The notes below the pieces were generated by a model, which ran no database searches, was not told the DNA's origin, and saw nothing but the letters and a program-made list of their open reading frames with translations. Shown here piece by piece: positions 1 to 12,229 of a DNA stretch of 64,000 bases (positions within the stretch are counted from its first letter, which is position 1; each line of letters opens with the position of its first letter). The position numbers were made by a program, and so were the translations under genes. This DNA is from Malachius bipustulatus (lineage: Eukaryota; Arthropoda; Insecta; Coleoptera; Melyridae): contig OU342636.1 in NCBI GenBank assembly GCA_910589415.1, forward strand, positions 37,897,735 to 37,961,734. The letters are read 5' to 3'.

Positions 1-158
1 ACACACTAGGATGCACACTGCAGTTCCACTGAGCCCCATCCTCTGGCGTCTGCGTTCTCCCCTGGCCGGTCGGGGGGCCCTCCATTAGTGGATGGGGGCC
101 CAGCTCGTCGGCTACCAGGAGGTCGTACTGATGGTGCTTCAGCTTGCCGGTCTTAGAC
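1..158 (-). CDS. Partial exon of an unidentified gene, running off the left edge
   Basis: Read on the minus strand, a pyrimidine-rich stretch ending in AG (positions 160-159) is followed by an open frame of about 52 codons with no stop up to the window edge. The stretch is much richer in G and C than the flanking DNA, as the other exons here are. The peptide starts SKTGKLKHHQYDLLVADELG and continues with proline- and glycine-rich sequence. I do not recognise the family. The exon would be internal or terminal; no upstream exon is evident at higher coordinates, so its previous exon may lie beyond a long intron. It could also be a chance open frame in a GC-rich patch. Confidence 0.45.
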
Positions 159-1259
159 CTGGGAGGGGAGAAGAGGGGAGTGGAGGGCTTTGGAAATCGA
201 GGATGGTGCTGGTAGAAGAAACGGTCGATTCTTTTATGGGGAATATTTTTGTTTACCTACATGTTTTTAGAGAATTTTGGGGGGGGTAAGGTAGGGGTAA
301 TTATAAAAATATAAGAACGAAGTTGTGCGCTTTAGAGAGCCGGAATCTGATTATAAAATATTAACAGCGATCTGTGCTTCTTATTATGAGTCATTTTGGA
401 GAGGGTTGTTTCTCTAGTCCTGTTCCTAGTCATATTACTTAGAAGAGAAGGGGAATAATGGGAATATGGATCGATGACAGTTCTAGGAGCTCCCGTTTTC
501 TGAATGAGTCATTCAACCTGTAAGTAAAAATAAATATGGGAAGTGGAAGAGATCGAAATCTTGGACATAGTAAAGGTTACAAAGTTCACGTTCCTTTTAA
601 TCAAGCAGGAAGGTGGAATAGAAATGTGATAATGAGAGGTTGCTATTTTTAGAATAGGGACTACTATTGGACTTTGTTATTGGGCTACTAGCCTGATGTG
701 TATAAATCCAATAAAGACTTGCCGAGGCTGAGAGTGACGTGACGTCTTTCTGAGTTTGAGGATTAGGAAACTGGAGCTCTAATACTCGAGCTTTAAAGTA
801 TATGTAACCAAAGTTAATTGGTGGAAGTGAAATCTCTTGTTTGATTGAGAATATCTTGCTTTTCAACCAAAAATAAACTATAAAAATATGAGCATTTATT
901 GATGTGGGAGTTTAATAATTGCAGGTTATAGTTTTCTATACCTGGCCCCGCCCACGCGCTCTCTTGTTGAAATTTTTCAAAATTTTGGTCGAACAGACAA
1001 AAAAACAGACAAGACTGAGGGTTAGTTTTGCATTGTGTCATCCAGTTCTATGCTATTTTCAAAGTATTAAGTCTTCAGCTCTTCAGGAAATTAGTTTAAA
1101 ATCGCTTGCAAAATTTGTACCGCAGACAGTGAGACAGAGGTAAAAATAAACTGATTCGCTAAATCAATAATTATAAGTCTGCGGCTGAGAGGTAGGTGAA
1201 ATTTTGGCGAATATGATAAAATAAGACTAGTAAAATCCTCCACAGGGAATTTAATCCTA
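159..1259. other. Gene-free stretch
   Basis: AT-rich DNA with no convincing coding frame, RNA gene or clear repeat structure. The short open frames here lack splice context and recognisable domains. Confidence 0.5.
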
Positions 1260-1261
1260 TA

Positions 1262-3563
1262 CAGGGTGAATCATAAATATACCTATAAATGTTTAGGGGT
1301 AGTATAGGGTACAGGAAGCGTGAAAACAAACTTTTTTTTCTCAGTAAACATTGGGCCAAGAACGTTTCATTTTTTTGATACAATGCGTTGAAATTTGAAC
1401 CCATATAACAGTTTTTTGTTATTAAAACTCGTGTAAATTTGAACCGATTTTGATAAAACTTGGCACGAACAATTAACAAACAAAACTTTTTAATCTGGTT
1501 ATTTCAAATTTTGAATATGTCTTCCAGTGGCGTAGATATTCAAGTTTTTTTTCCTTTTTCCTTCCTATCTTCTACGCCACTGACTTTATTTCAAAAACAC
1601 AAACTTTATTCAATAGCGCGTTTATTTTAAAACAAAAAAGTATTTTTTATTTTTTTACCGACGGCGTACCGTTTTTGAGATATTTCAAGTTTTCTAAGAT
1701 AATGTTGGGCCATTTACATTGAAAATAATTGATTATTCTTGATGAATATAATGACATTGTCTGAGAAAACTTCAAATAAATCAAAAACGGTGCGCCGTTT
1801 CAAAAAAATTAAAGAATACTTTTTTGTTCTAGAATGCACGGGCTATTTATTAACATTCTTGTATTTGCAATAAAGTCAGTGGCGTAAAATATAGGGAGGG
1901 AAAAGTGTAAAAAAATATAAAAACCTGAATATTAGATTAATAACATTGCCTGAGAAAACTTCAAATATCTCAAAAACGGTGCGCCGTATGAAAAAATTAA
2001 TGAACACTTTTTTGTTCTAAAATACAGTGGCTATTGAGAAACGTTTTTTTTATTTTCAATAAAGTCAGTAGCGTAAAATATAATGAGAAAAAGGTGTTAA
2101 AAAATAAAAAATCCTAAAATCTACGCCACTGGAAAACATCTACAAAACCTTAAATAACCAAATTGATGATCTTTGTTTGTTTATTATTGTTCATGCCGAG
2201 TTTCATCAAAATCGGTTTAAATTTACACGATTTATAACTAAAAACTGTTATATAATTTTTTTTAATTTAAATAAACGCCACTGACTTTATTGTAAATACA
2301 AAAATTTTGTTACATAGCCCCAATATATTAGAACAAAAAAGTATTCCTTAATTTTTTTATACGAGGTCACGTTTTTGAGATTTTTGAAGTTTCCTCAGAT
2401 AATGTCACTAATCATTAAGAATAATCGATTATTTTCAATAAAAATGGCCCAACATCATCTTACAAAACTTCAAATATCTCAAAAACGGGGCGTCATATTA
2501 AAAAAATTGAAGAATACTTTTTTATTCTAGAATGCACGCGCTATTTATTAACATTATTGTATTTACAATAAAGTCAGTGGCGTAAAATATAAGGAGGGAA
2601 AAGTTAAATAAAAAAGCTGAATATTAGATTAGTAACATTATTGCCTGAGAAAACTTCAAATCTCTCAAAAACGGAGCGTCATATTGAAAAAATTCAGGAA
2701 TACTTTTTTATTTTAAAATACAGTGGCTATTGAGAAACGGTTTTGTATTTGAAATAAAGTCAGTGACGTAAAAGATATGGAGGAAAAGGTGGTGAAAAAA
2801 GAAAAAAATCCTGAATATCTACGCCACTGAAAAACATCTACAAAACCTTAAATAGCACAAATAGAGATCTTTTTTGTTTATTATTCACGCCGAGTTTCAT
2901 TAAAATTGGTTCAAATTTACACGATTTATAACCAAAAACTGTTATTTATATACTTTTTTTAAATTAAACGCCACTGACTTTATTGTAAGTAGAAATATTT
3001 TATTACTTAGCCCATGCATTTTAGAACAAAAAAGTGTCCTTTCATTTTTTCTATATGAGGTCACGTTTTCGAGATATTTGAAGTTTCCTCAGGTAACTAA
3101 TCATTAAAAATAATCAATTATTTTAAATAAAAATGGCCCGACATCATCTTACAAAACTTCAAATATCTCAAAAACGGGGGGTCATTTAAAAAAAATTAAG
3201 GAATACTTTTTTGTTTTAAAATGCAGTGGCTATTGAAAAACGTTTTTTGTGTTTGTAATAAAGTCAGTGGCGTAAAAGCTAGAGAGGAAAAAGAGAGAAA
3301 GAAAAGAAAAAATCCTGAATATCTACGCCACTGGAAGACATCTACAAAACCTGAAATATTATAATTAAATATATTTATTTGTTTCCTCTAAAGCGGCTCA
3401 AATTTACACGAGTTATAACCAAAAATTGTCATATTTTTTTATAAATTTTAGCACCCTGTATGTCAAAAACGAAGCGTTTTTGGAAAAAATTTTATGGTAA
3501 ACAAATTTTTGATTTCTTTCTAATACCCATAAAAGTTTGTCGGTATATTTATAATACAGCCTG
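1262..3563. mobile_element. 2.3-kb TA-flanked element with Tc1/mariner-like ends and internal repeat clusters
   Basis: The left end CAGGGTGAATCATAAATATA and the right end (3542-3563) are inverted copies of each other, and both are flanked by TA (1260-1261 and 3564-3565). Between them are many degenerate direct and inverted copies of a few modules: CGCCACTGACTTTATTG with its reverse complement, TTAGAACAAAAAAGTATTCC, and CTCAAAAACGG followed by GCGTC or GCGCC. No transposase frame is visible. The TA flanks and CAGGG termini fit a non-autonomous Tc1/mariner-type element. The internal modules probably arose by repeated nesting or rearrangement of hairpin arms. Confidence 0.65.
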
Positions 3564-3571
3564 TATATGGC

Positions 3572-3653
3572 AACAGCAGGCTAGAGCAGCCGAGTGATTT
3601 GGCTTCTGTTACCTAGTTCCAAAGCACCTGGGTTCAAACCCCGGTAGGGGGGA
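3572..3653 (+). repeat. tRNA-like pol III unit (tRNA-derived SINE head or tRNA pseudogene)
   Basis: A B-box match (GGTTCAAACCC at 3631-3641) sits in a potential 5-bp T-arm, and an A-box-like stretch (GCAGCCGAGTGATTTGGC) lies about 35 bp upstream at 3587-3604. A T-run (TTTTTTTC) follows shortly downstream and could end pol III transcription. The spacing fits a tRNA-like promoter. I could not fold a full acceptor stem, so a degenerate tRNA or a SINE head is more likely than a functional tRNA. It lies just outside the right end of the 2.3-kb element. Confidence 0.4.
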
Positions 3654-5989
3654 TAAACTTTTTTTCTTTCAAACAAAATATTTCCAAATAATAAAACTAA
3701 TTGTGACATTTAGTAATAGTGCCAAGAAATCAAGCCACTGTATCAAGTCTTGTATAATTTGAATTTTGATTAGGAGAAGATCACGTTAAGACATTGAATT
3801 AATCTGACTGGAAATATCAAGAAGTTCAGTTTATCATTGTTTATTTTCTTTATCTTTATTGATTGTGGGGGTGTTTCGGCTTGAAAATGCATCAGGTAAA
3901 CAAAAATAAAAGGTTTATTAAAAAGATATCTCTTATATGGAGTTCTTATGAACAAAATTCAAGTGTGAGAAGATCAGAAAAACCATTCCAATGAAGAATA
4001 ACTCGATAATTGAATATTTTACCGATGATGAGGGTGGGTACTTGGGGTGTAAAAAAACACGCTATTACAAGTAGATGAGTCAAATTTTTAGCAATGAGCA
4101 AGATCAAAGTAATCCAAGTATCGATTTAGTTTTTGACACACTCTGTATAGCATAAAATTCGGTATGATAAATAAATAATGAACAGCAATTTTTTCGCCCT
4201 GTTTGTTTCGTTATTTAATTAATCACATACCCGTGCTAGCTGTTACAGGTTGTTACGGAGGGTGAATTACAATAAGGCAGGACGACCTTGACTGTAATTT
4301 ATGTAAATTAAATAGCTGTGTGCCTAATTTGCATAAAAACTGTATAATTTTAATAAAACGTTAATAAAACAAATTTTCTTATAATAATAAATATTTAGAC
4401 TACTTAAAATAAGATCAGGCATCCTTTCTTCTATTGATGCAAAAAATTATATTTGAATCTTACCGTCTTATTTTCTGCTTCTGTCGCCCCAATTGTTTTA
4501 TAACAATGAAAGCGTGGTTCGAATACTTAATGTGGAACAGTCAATAATTTCCACCCTTTATCTATTGCGTAGGTTATTACAGATACTTAATAAAATTAGG
4601 ATGAAAGAAAAAAGCTCAAGCAATCAAAAGCTTCTTTCCACTTTATTTTCAAATAATTGACTAATAATTCATGTATTTATCACTAAAACGTCACTTTAAT
4701 TGCTTTTTTTTATAGGCAGATTATTTATATTATAAAAAATGAATTATTTCTGTAACCTCGTGTTATGTCTTATTGTATTTCTTAGTATTAATGTATAGGT
4801 AATAAATAAAATCGGGATATATCTTACGATATCTGTGAAAATCGACGTCCCGAGGTGTTCACAGCGCACTGGTTGAAGAGACACTGACTTGAAGCGTCGC
4901 GAGCGTCGCGACGTCAAGGCGAATAAAGTCGATAAATTTCGACCTACAATAAGTAAAATCGTTTCATGACCCCTACACGTCGCGGGGTCTATACACCTGC
5001 AGCTCATTGTTCATTTAACTATGCTAACACCCTATTTAAACGTATAATACACCTAGTCGGTAAAATAAAAAAAGTACCAAAAATTAATAAAAAATCTTAT
5101 AGATATTCCTTCAATCGTTGTATGCGAAGAGGTTATAGAACATAAATCCACAAAAATCAGCTCTAGGGGTGGAGCGCGTTATCCTCTACCGCCCCCCCCC
5201 CCCCCAAAAAAAAAAAACACCCCTTTGATGAAAGAAGTTTTTTGCAAATAACTCGTTACTCGTTGAAAATATAAAAAAATATTTATTAGCAAAAATAAAG
5301 CTTGAATGATTTCCTAAAAGAAAGGTATCTTGTAATTTTCAAAAATGTTGTTTTTCAAAAAAAAAACAGTTTTTTCGCCAAATTATGTCGCAGTATAAGT
5401 GACATGGTTATCACGCCTTATTCATCACATTCGGTTAAAGAAAGCTTATTTTGTGCGAAAAAGAAGAAGAAAATTTTGAAGTGTTTGAACCTACCCCTAC
5501 GCCGTATCTCGTACCGTTTCCAAGATCGCCAAGTCCCATTTTTAAATGGGACACCCATGTAATACCTAAAGCTTTGATACATTTATAAATAAAACCGTGA
5601 TATTCATAACAATCCACCTTATAACATAACAATAATAATATATAGATCTAGCACAAAGAGAAACACATGCAACAAATAATGAAGAAAGCAATAAAATTTT
5701 ACATTTAAACATTTAAACCAGCTCGTCCGCCGGCATGCCAATGACGTAGGTGAACCGCATTACGTCATGCGCAGTAGTGACTTAAGAAAAGCTGTGTATT
5801 CTGTTCTGTGTCGCTCTAGCCACAGTCAATCTAAAAGTGACATTGACATTTTTGACAATTTGCGTTCTCAAATTTCAAATGTCAAAGGAAATTAAAGTTT
5901 GGTTAGAGCATCTTTTTTATTTCATAAATTCATAAAGCAAAAGCAAACGGCAAACGGTAAATTTTTGTTTGTGGCTGTTTATGAATAAT
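3654..5989. other. Gene-free stretch with homopolymers and a transposon relic
   Basis: AT-rich sequence without a supported gene. A C-run immediately followed by an A-run lies near 5190-5217. Around 5483-5560 there is a degraded transposon end resembling the termini at 37512 and 44522 (shared words CCGTTTCCAAGATC and CATGTAAT). Positions 4850-5010 are locally richer in G and C and carry an open frame on the minus strand, but I see no domain there. Confidence 0.4.
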
Positions 5990-6317
5990 TTAAAAATTTG
6001 CAGTGCGACTTATTGAATGTATATCAGATAAAATAAAATCTACACTTCAAGCAGTTGGCGTCGTATTCATTTAAAGGTAAAAGAGACAAGCACTTGCGTC
6101 AAGAATTGTTTTATTTATCAGGCCAAGTAGTTTTTTCCCGGTAAAAATGGTAAAAAAATTATCCCATCTTTAGTATCAGTTTCAGGCATTAAATTAAAGA
6201 TAATGGTCATTAGGGCAAAAATCATTTCACATGCTTAATCTTGACAGTCATTCCTTGTAAAAGTTCTCGCAAAGATTTTCTCCTACTATAGTGAAAATCC
6301 CGTAATCTCTTCCACAG
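5990..6317 (+). other. Predicted 5' noncoding exon and first intron of the NASP gene
   Basis: A good donor (TTTAAAG followed by GTAAAAG) lies at about 6075/6076. The NASP start codon directly follows an acceptor (CTTCCACAG, ending at 6317). The simplest reading is a noncoding first exon ending near 6075 and an intron of about 240 bp. The transcription start is not resolved. This is inferred from splice signals only. Confidence 0.4.
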
Positions 6318-7629
6318 ATGGCAGAAGTCCAGATAGACCCGACCGTCACCGATCCTCCCACCTTATACAAGCAGGGCATGAAAGCGTTCACCCTAAGGCA
6401 GTACGCCACGGCGGTTGAGGCCTTCGGCCAGGCCGCCGAACTGCTCACAAAACAGCACGGCGACGACTTGCACGAGTCCCTGGGCGACGTGTACCACCAT
6501 TACGGCCGTGCGCTGCTTGAACTCTCGCGCAGCGAAGTGGAGCCTCTCGGTGATGGAGTACCCCGCTCGCTCAACCCTGATGACAACGACGACGAAGAAG
6601 AGGTTGACGATGATGACGGGGAAACCAATGAAGAAGAGAAAGGAGAAGAAGGCGATAGTAAAGAGGATGAGAGTAGCGAGAGTAAAGAGAAAGATGCCGG
6701 GGAAGGGGAAAAGGTAGATGAGAAGATGGAGGTGGATGGTGATGCCGCGACCGGATCGGGAGCTGGATGTTCGACAGCTGGACCATCTGACGAGTCAAAG
6801 CCCGGTACTTCTAAAGATGGTGAGAATGATTGTGGTAGGTGCACGTTTAAACTAAAATAATGAATTGAACAGCTTTAATTTAAAGATTTAATTCCAGAAG
6901 ATACAAGCGAAGATAAAGAAGAAGAAGCGACCGATCTTCAGTTGGCTTGGGAAGTACTGGAACTAGCCAAGAAAATCTACGAGAAGCAAGGCGAAGAGGG
7001 TAAGAAAAGTCTGGCCGAGACGCTGATATCTTTAGGAGAGATCTCACTGGAAAACGAGAAATACGAAGATGCCATCAAAGATATGACGGCCGGCTTGGAG
7101 ATCCAGATCCCTCTCTTCGAAAACGACAGCAGAACTCTGGCCGAGACTTATTATAAAATGGGAATCGTTTACGGCACCAACACACAATTAGACGAAGCGA
7201 TTGATTGCTTCGAAAAGTCGCTCGGTTATTTGAGACGAAAAGTGGAATCCCTGGAAAAGAAAACAGAGAAAAGCTCAGATGATGATTTGGAAATTAAAGA
7301 CATCCAGAATCTCTTACCGGCTATACAGGAGAAGATTACCGACATGAAGAATTGTAAAATTGAGGTAGCTTTCTTGAATGTACCATTTTGCTGGTTATGA
7401 TTTTAATTTATTATTGTTGTTTAAGGTTATTAAATTATTAGCTGAGAAAAATAAGTCTAAGGAGGGCAGTTGTTCGATGAACGGTGGTGCGAGTTCTTCG
7501 ATGAACGGAGCCGGAGCCAGCGCCGGCACGTCATCTAACGGAACCCAGAAACGGGGTGCGGATTCTTCTGATGCGATAAACGATATTTCCCATTTAGTGA
7601 AGCGAAGGAAAAAAGAAGATGAGTCCTGA
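6318..7629 (+). CDS. Nasp: NASP-type histone H3 chaperone (SHNi-TPR protein)
   Basis: Coding exons are 6318-6834, 6898-7364 and 7426-7629 by splice signals and frame, with introns of 63 and 61 bp, giving 395 residues. A noncoding 5' exon is likely. The N-terminal TPR (residues about 15-75: YKQGMKAF, AVEAFGQAAELL, YHHYGRALLELS) is followed by a long Asp/Glu-rich insert (about 90-150). Further TPRs (about 205-290) contain AWEVLELAKKIYEKQ and LAETYYKMGIVYG. The C-terminal motif ISHLVKRRKKEDES matches the basic nuclear-localisation tail of NASP. This layout, a TPR split by an acidic loop, is the hallmark of NASP/Hif1/Sim3. Such proteins bind H3-H4 or H3 and maintain soluble histone pools in cytosol and nucleus. 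All splice junctions keep the frame, so the gene looks intact. Confidence 0.9.
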
Positions 7630-7803
7630 GTTTCTAATTATTGTAAGAGTTTATGGAAGTGGCTGGTTTTAACCAGAATCGTGTTTGTCTCTTGTACCTT
7701 CTTCCGAGCCGTATTTTATGTAATATAAGATCTCGGAGGCTGTAAACGGCCGTTATCTATCATTGTCATGGTGTTCAATGTACTGTTTTTTATTTAATTT
7801 TCT

Positions 7804-7809
7804 AATAAA
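7804..7809 (+). terminator. Polyadenylation signal of the NASP gene
   Basis: AATAAA lies about 175 bp after the NASP stop codon, in an AT-rich 3' UTR, and is the first canonical signal downstream. Confidence 0.55.
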
Positions 7810-7829
7810 TTTCTTACCTATTTCAGATT

Positions 7830-8636
7830 TTGTAAATATCTTCATATTTTTTGTCCGAAATGTCATGAGCCAGAATTCCTAGAAGTGTGCTACGTCACTA
7901 TCTCGTCTCTAAAAGAGAACATTATCGGTTATTCTTTTTTGAGAATTTTTGCTCATGATATATCGTACTATCTCCTTTTGTAATTTTGAGTAATTTTTCT
8001 AAAATATTTAAACAAGGTGTACCTTTTTATTTAATGTAATTTAATTTAGGGATTTATCAAATGTTAGGGATAAAAGTTGAGCCTGTTTGCCGGATGTTGT
8101 TTTCATGTTTAAATAGAATTGTCACCATTGCTATGCCTTGCTGGACGGTTTGGCAACAAAAAACCGTCTTCGCATCAGGAAATAAATTCGTGCGGCATCT
8201 CTACGTACTGAAATGAAGAAAGAAGTTATCCATTTTTATTTCACAGAAAGAGAGTTGTCAAGGGTTAATCTTTCATTACATTAATTCAGTTTTAATAATG
8301 AAGATGGAGTCAAACTGCTCTAACAGGAAACCTGTCATTTGTGTCAGTGTTGCTACTATTGTCATTATTGGCTTCCTTGAAAAAATATAACGGTCATAAT
8401 CAAGATGTCAAATGTTCATTATTAAAACATAAAAATACAAAAAAAAAATTAATTTTGCAAATTTTTTAGAAAGAAGTGATTGAAGGAGACTTAATAAGAG
8501 TGACAATATTGGACTGGAGTTTATAATCTAATCTACCAACCAATCTCACTTCTGTATGACATACATATGAGTAGTAGGGTTAGAAATAAAAAATCGATTA
8601 TCAGTGAATTCGAGTTTTTCTCAATCGATATTAATT
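7830..8636. other. Gene-free stretch
   Basis: No coding frame, RNA gene or clear repeat was recognised. Confidence 0.4.
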
Positions 8637-8997
8637 TGAATCGGCCCCGCCGTTAGTTGGCGGGGTAAACGGCTAAGGCTGCAAATAAACAAGTATTTGA
8701 CAGTTGCAGGGTTGCCAATTTCACTGTAAACTTTTGATTACAGTAAAAGCGGAATTTTTAGGGATAAAAATAAAACCACCGACAGGCTCGAGCTCGACGG
8801 AAACCTTATTCAATTCAATTGATGCCTAAAAACAACCTCAATAAGTCAATCTTCAGAACCACATTCACGACATGAACTTAAAACTTCGACTAAATCACGA
8901 CAACTGAAAACAATGGCCACTTGAACGGTTTGTTCATCTGGAACCATTTACACACTAAGCCTGCTCAGTGACGTCACACTGACGACGTCCTTTAGGC
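8637..8997. repeat. Diverged copy of the GACGTCAC-ended dispersed element
   Basis: It shares several blocks with the element at 12888-13140: CACGACAACTGA, GAACGGTTTGTTCATCTGGA-like sequence, and GTGACGTCACACTGACG near the right end. Its left end carries GGCCCCGCC, and GCGGGG follows, as in the other copy. The ends are too degraded to define a target duplication. Confidence 0.5.
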
Positions 8998-9010
8998 TTA
9001 GGCAGTCTAA

Positions 9011-9159
9011 CGCCCGTATTCACAAACGATAATTTCCTAAATAATTACGTAATCAATTATCCCCATCTCATTCTATTGCAAAAAAACTGCATATCTCCAT
9101 CTCACTCATTTAAATAATTACGTAATTATTTAGGAAATTATCGTTTGTGAATACGGGCA
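9011..9159. mobile_element. PIF/Harbinger-type MITE, copy 1
   Basis: A 149-bp element whose ends CGCCCGTATTCACAAACG and its reverse complement are nearly perfect inverted repeats, extended by TAATTTCCTAAATAATTACG. It is flanked on both sides by TAA (9008-9010 and 9160-9162). A 3-bp TAA duplication and GCCCG-like ends fit PIF/Harbinger. A second copy with the same TAA flanks lies at 42370-42519. Confidence 0.8.
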
Positions 9160-9162
9160 TAA

Positions 9163-10350
9163 TAGTTTTATTTTAGTAGACCGGTGAATGATTTATTAGT
9201 AGACTAATTATTAGTCTACTAATAATAGTAGACTGTAAGAGCAGATGAGATGAAAGATGTCTTCTCTACGTCATAGTACATCACTGTCAAAATCGACGTA
9301 CATACGCTTATAACCCGATGGACGCATGCGCATTACACGTTTTCATGTACTTCAATTTAAAATCTAGTGTTGATGTTTGACTGTATTTGGAAAGTTGATT
9401 TTTCCACATGGAGAAGACCAGAAGTTGATTAAAACCTGGTCTATATAAGGTCTCTTATTTCCCCTTTAAATGTCAAGAAAATTAAATGGCCATGTATTCA
9501 GTGGTTGAATTATCTCCACGACGGGCATGGTAACAGCTACGTTTTTGACGTTTTCTATTAAATACGGTCATTTCGCTCTAGAAAATAATAAAGACTCCAG
9601 AAATGAAAATGGTAGGTTCTGGAACCAAATTTCATGTCTTAGATTGAACCCTACCACTATTGAAATTGTCTTATTTTTCTTAATTTTTTATTCTGTCTGA
9701 GTGAAGTTCTGAGTGAGTTTCATTTAAAATGAAACCTTAAAAAATTATGTTTTCTTATTGTATTAATTACTGGTTGCATACCTGTATTCATTTCAAAAAA
9801 GCTGCAAACGAATGAGAAATTATATAGCTACCTATAATGTTGAAGTTATGAAATTTATTTCATTTCATCATCTATTACTTTTATTTCATTTTCTTGGTTA
9901 TATGTTAATCATTCATTATTTTGCCTTGTCTTTTTTTGATGAGTGTTTGTGTTAAACCATAAACCCTTCAAGTGCAAACATGTAATAGATCAATAGTTAA
10001 TAATAAGCAGATGATAGATTAAATAGCCAATAATGGCCTTAATAAATATATATCGTTTTCCAATGGGCAGAGTGACAATAATTATTATTACTAATCCTTA
10101 TTCGTTTGGCTTGATTATTTGACAATAAATAATTTTTTGAAAGAATAATTGGTTGCCTAGCCTTGTTAATAGTGGGAGACTGATTGAAAGTATAAAGACC
10201 ACATTTGTGAATTCAAAAAAATAAGAAGAAAGCAATGTCACTAATGTCAGAGTCAGCTTACGATTTTACAATTCAATCACCTTACAGTTTTACGGAACAA
10301 TCTTAGACATTAAAACCTCTCGTAGACCCATTGCGAAGAAAACAGCAAAC
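9163..10350. other. Gene-free stretch
   Basis: AT-rich sequence with a short imperfect palindrome near 9194-9226 built on TTATTAGTAGACTAA. No gene was recognised. Confidence 0.4.
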
Positions 10351-10352
10351 AA

Positions 10353-10498
10353 ACGCATGGAAAGTCCTACTTCGCTAGATTGAGACTGTATTTCATTTTT
10401 TGTTGATTACATGTTTCGGCTAATAGACTTAAACATTATCCGAACAACAAAAAAAATTCTCAATGTAGCGAAGTAGGACTTTCCATACGTTTGTTTAT
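10353..10498. mobile_element. Short inverted-repeat element, about 145 bp
   Basis: Arms around AAACGCATGGAAAGTCCTAC and its reverse complement (near 10466-10494), with the complement of TTCGCTAGATTGAGA, make a stem of about 38 bp around a loop of about 70 bp. The target duplication was not resolved. Confidence 0.6.
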
Positions 10499-10678
10499 TC
10501 TTTTAATCTCAGACATGATTTTTATCCAGGGCCTATCTAAATTAGGTTTTCATTTTCTCACACCATAATTTTCATACATTTATTTGACGCTCATATACAC
10601 GTAAGTATCCTGTGATCCACAAAATTTTTCATCAACTATTATTGCCTTGAATAAAATAAAGCATATATTATAGGTATA

Positions 10679-11544
10679 CCGGGTGTCCCAGACTTAATTG
10701 ACCAGGCCATATCTCATATACAGGTTGAGATAATCGAGCCGAATAAAAGGCATATTATTATAATTTTTCAAGCTGTAGAACATGACAACATGAAAACAAC
10801 CCCCACTCCAACATCCCCTAAGTTGCAGCCCCCACAATTCAAAAAATGAATACCACTCTGTATATATTTTTGTATATTCAAAACCAGTATTCGATTCTCT
10901 ATTCAGATGATTTTTCAGATTCAAAATTGGTTTAGAAATAACCAAGAAAAAGTTCATCAAGGTGGTCATGACTTTTTATCTTAACTTTCTCTGGATGACT
11001 TTTGCTGTCAAAATTTATCAATATTTAGTCATAGTTTTTAACAGGCAGGTGATAGTTATTATTATAATTAAAGTCCAAACAATTTATTTGATAATTCTGA
11101 TTTGTTGGGAAATTTAAAAAAAATAAAACAAGAGATAAAGCACTTTATCATGAACCTTAATGATGACTGTGACCTGCTAATTAAAAACTATGACCAAAAT
11201 ATTGATAAATTTTGACAGCTAAAGTCATCCAGAGAAAGTTAAGATAAAAAGTCATGACCACCTTGATGAACTTTTTCTTGGTTATTTCTGAACCAATTTT
11301 GAATCTGAAAAATCATCTGAATAGAGAATCGAATACTGGTTTTGAATATACAAAAATATATACAGGGTGCTATTCATTTTTTTAAGGGTGGGGGCTGCAA
11401 CTTAGGGGATGTTGGAGTGGGGGTTGTTTTCATGCTGTCATGTTATACAGCTTGAAAAATTATAATAATATGCCTTTTATTCGGCTCGATTATCTCAACC
11501 TGTATATGAGATATGGCCTGGTCAATTAAATCTGGGACACCCGG
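10679..11544. mobile_element. 866-bp hairpin element, Tc1/mariner-like ends (CCGGGTGTCCCAG)
   Basis: The left arm (from CCGGGTGTCCCAGACTTAAT) and the right arm (ending CTGGGACACCCGG) are near-complete reverse complements over about 360 bp each, around a loop of about 140 bp near 11045-11185. TA flanks both ends (10677-10678, 11545-11546). The open frames in each arm are mirror artefacts. The element has no transposase and is non-autonomous. Confidence 0.8.
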
Positions 11545-11665
11545 TATAGCGATTCAATCTTTTTGAAATATACCTACCTAAAGATATTAATAATATTGTG
11601 TGTAATAGTAGTTAATTATTGTTAATATAATAAACATATTGAAAACTTTGTTGTTTATTGTTGTA

Positions 11666-12068
11666 TAGTCCAATAAAGTCTAAAAAGTCATACGTATCGA
11701 TTAAGAATACACATCCTTTTGATAGTTCGATTTATTTTGTTTCATGTACGTGTTTTTATAGTAACCGCCAGTTTGTCTAAACACTCCATCCCGCATAAAT
11801 AAGTATACGTCAACATTGGTTTTGAATGAGAATTAAATGCACAACACAGAGGATAGAATGTCATTACGTGAATAAATTTTATGTAGTTGTCAGTGGCTCT
11901 CAAACTGACGTAAGCGGCTCAATTCGTTGTTTGAATGATTCCTTCAATAATTTACGCTTGTTCACAACTTGACATTTAACTGTTTGATATTTTCTGGTGA
12001 AATTGAAAATATTAATTCGGACGGTTTGTAATACGTCACATCTGACTTTTTAAAGTTAATCCTACTAT
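11666..12068 (+). mobile_element. About 400-bp MITE, copy 1 (second copy inverted at 52171-52579)
   Basis: This stretch matches 52171-52579 in reverse complement over its whole length, including blocks such as ATCCCGCATAAATAAGTATA and GACAACTACATAAAATTTAT (given on the second copy's strand). The outer ends TAGTCCAATAAAGTCTAAAA and the complement of TTTAAAGTTAATCCTACTA form a loose terminal inverted repeat ending in AAAAAGTC. Both copies are bounded by TATA-like sequence. Confidence 0.75.
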
Positions 12069-12229
12069 ATCAATAATACTTCGTCCCAATTTCCTCCGTC
12101 TATTCCGTCTAATTAATTTTAAGAGCTTTTCTATTCAGCGTTGATATTTAAAACTCCCGCTATGTTTCGCCAAATTTAATTTTTAGTGTCCCCAGTTCAT
12201 GCTTGGCGGCGCTGCTAAAGTGGACGCAA

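Noticed and set aside
4744..5007. 87-codon minus-strand frame in a GC-richer patch
   Set aside because: No recognisable domain or splice context; the C-terminal half is low-complexity hydrophobic.
6415..6844. Open frames overlapping NASP exon 1 in other frames and on the minus strand
   Set aside because: Low-complexity shadows of the acidic NASP segment.
10694..10969. 91-codon minus-strand frame within a hairpin arm
   Set aside because: The same sequence occurs in the opposite arm, and the frame lacks domain or start context; an artefact of the palindrome.
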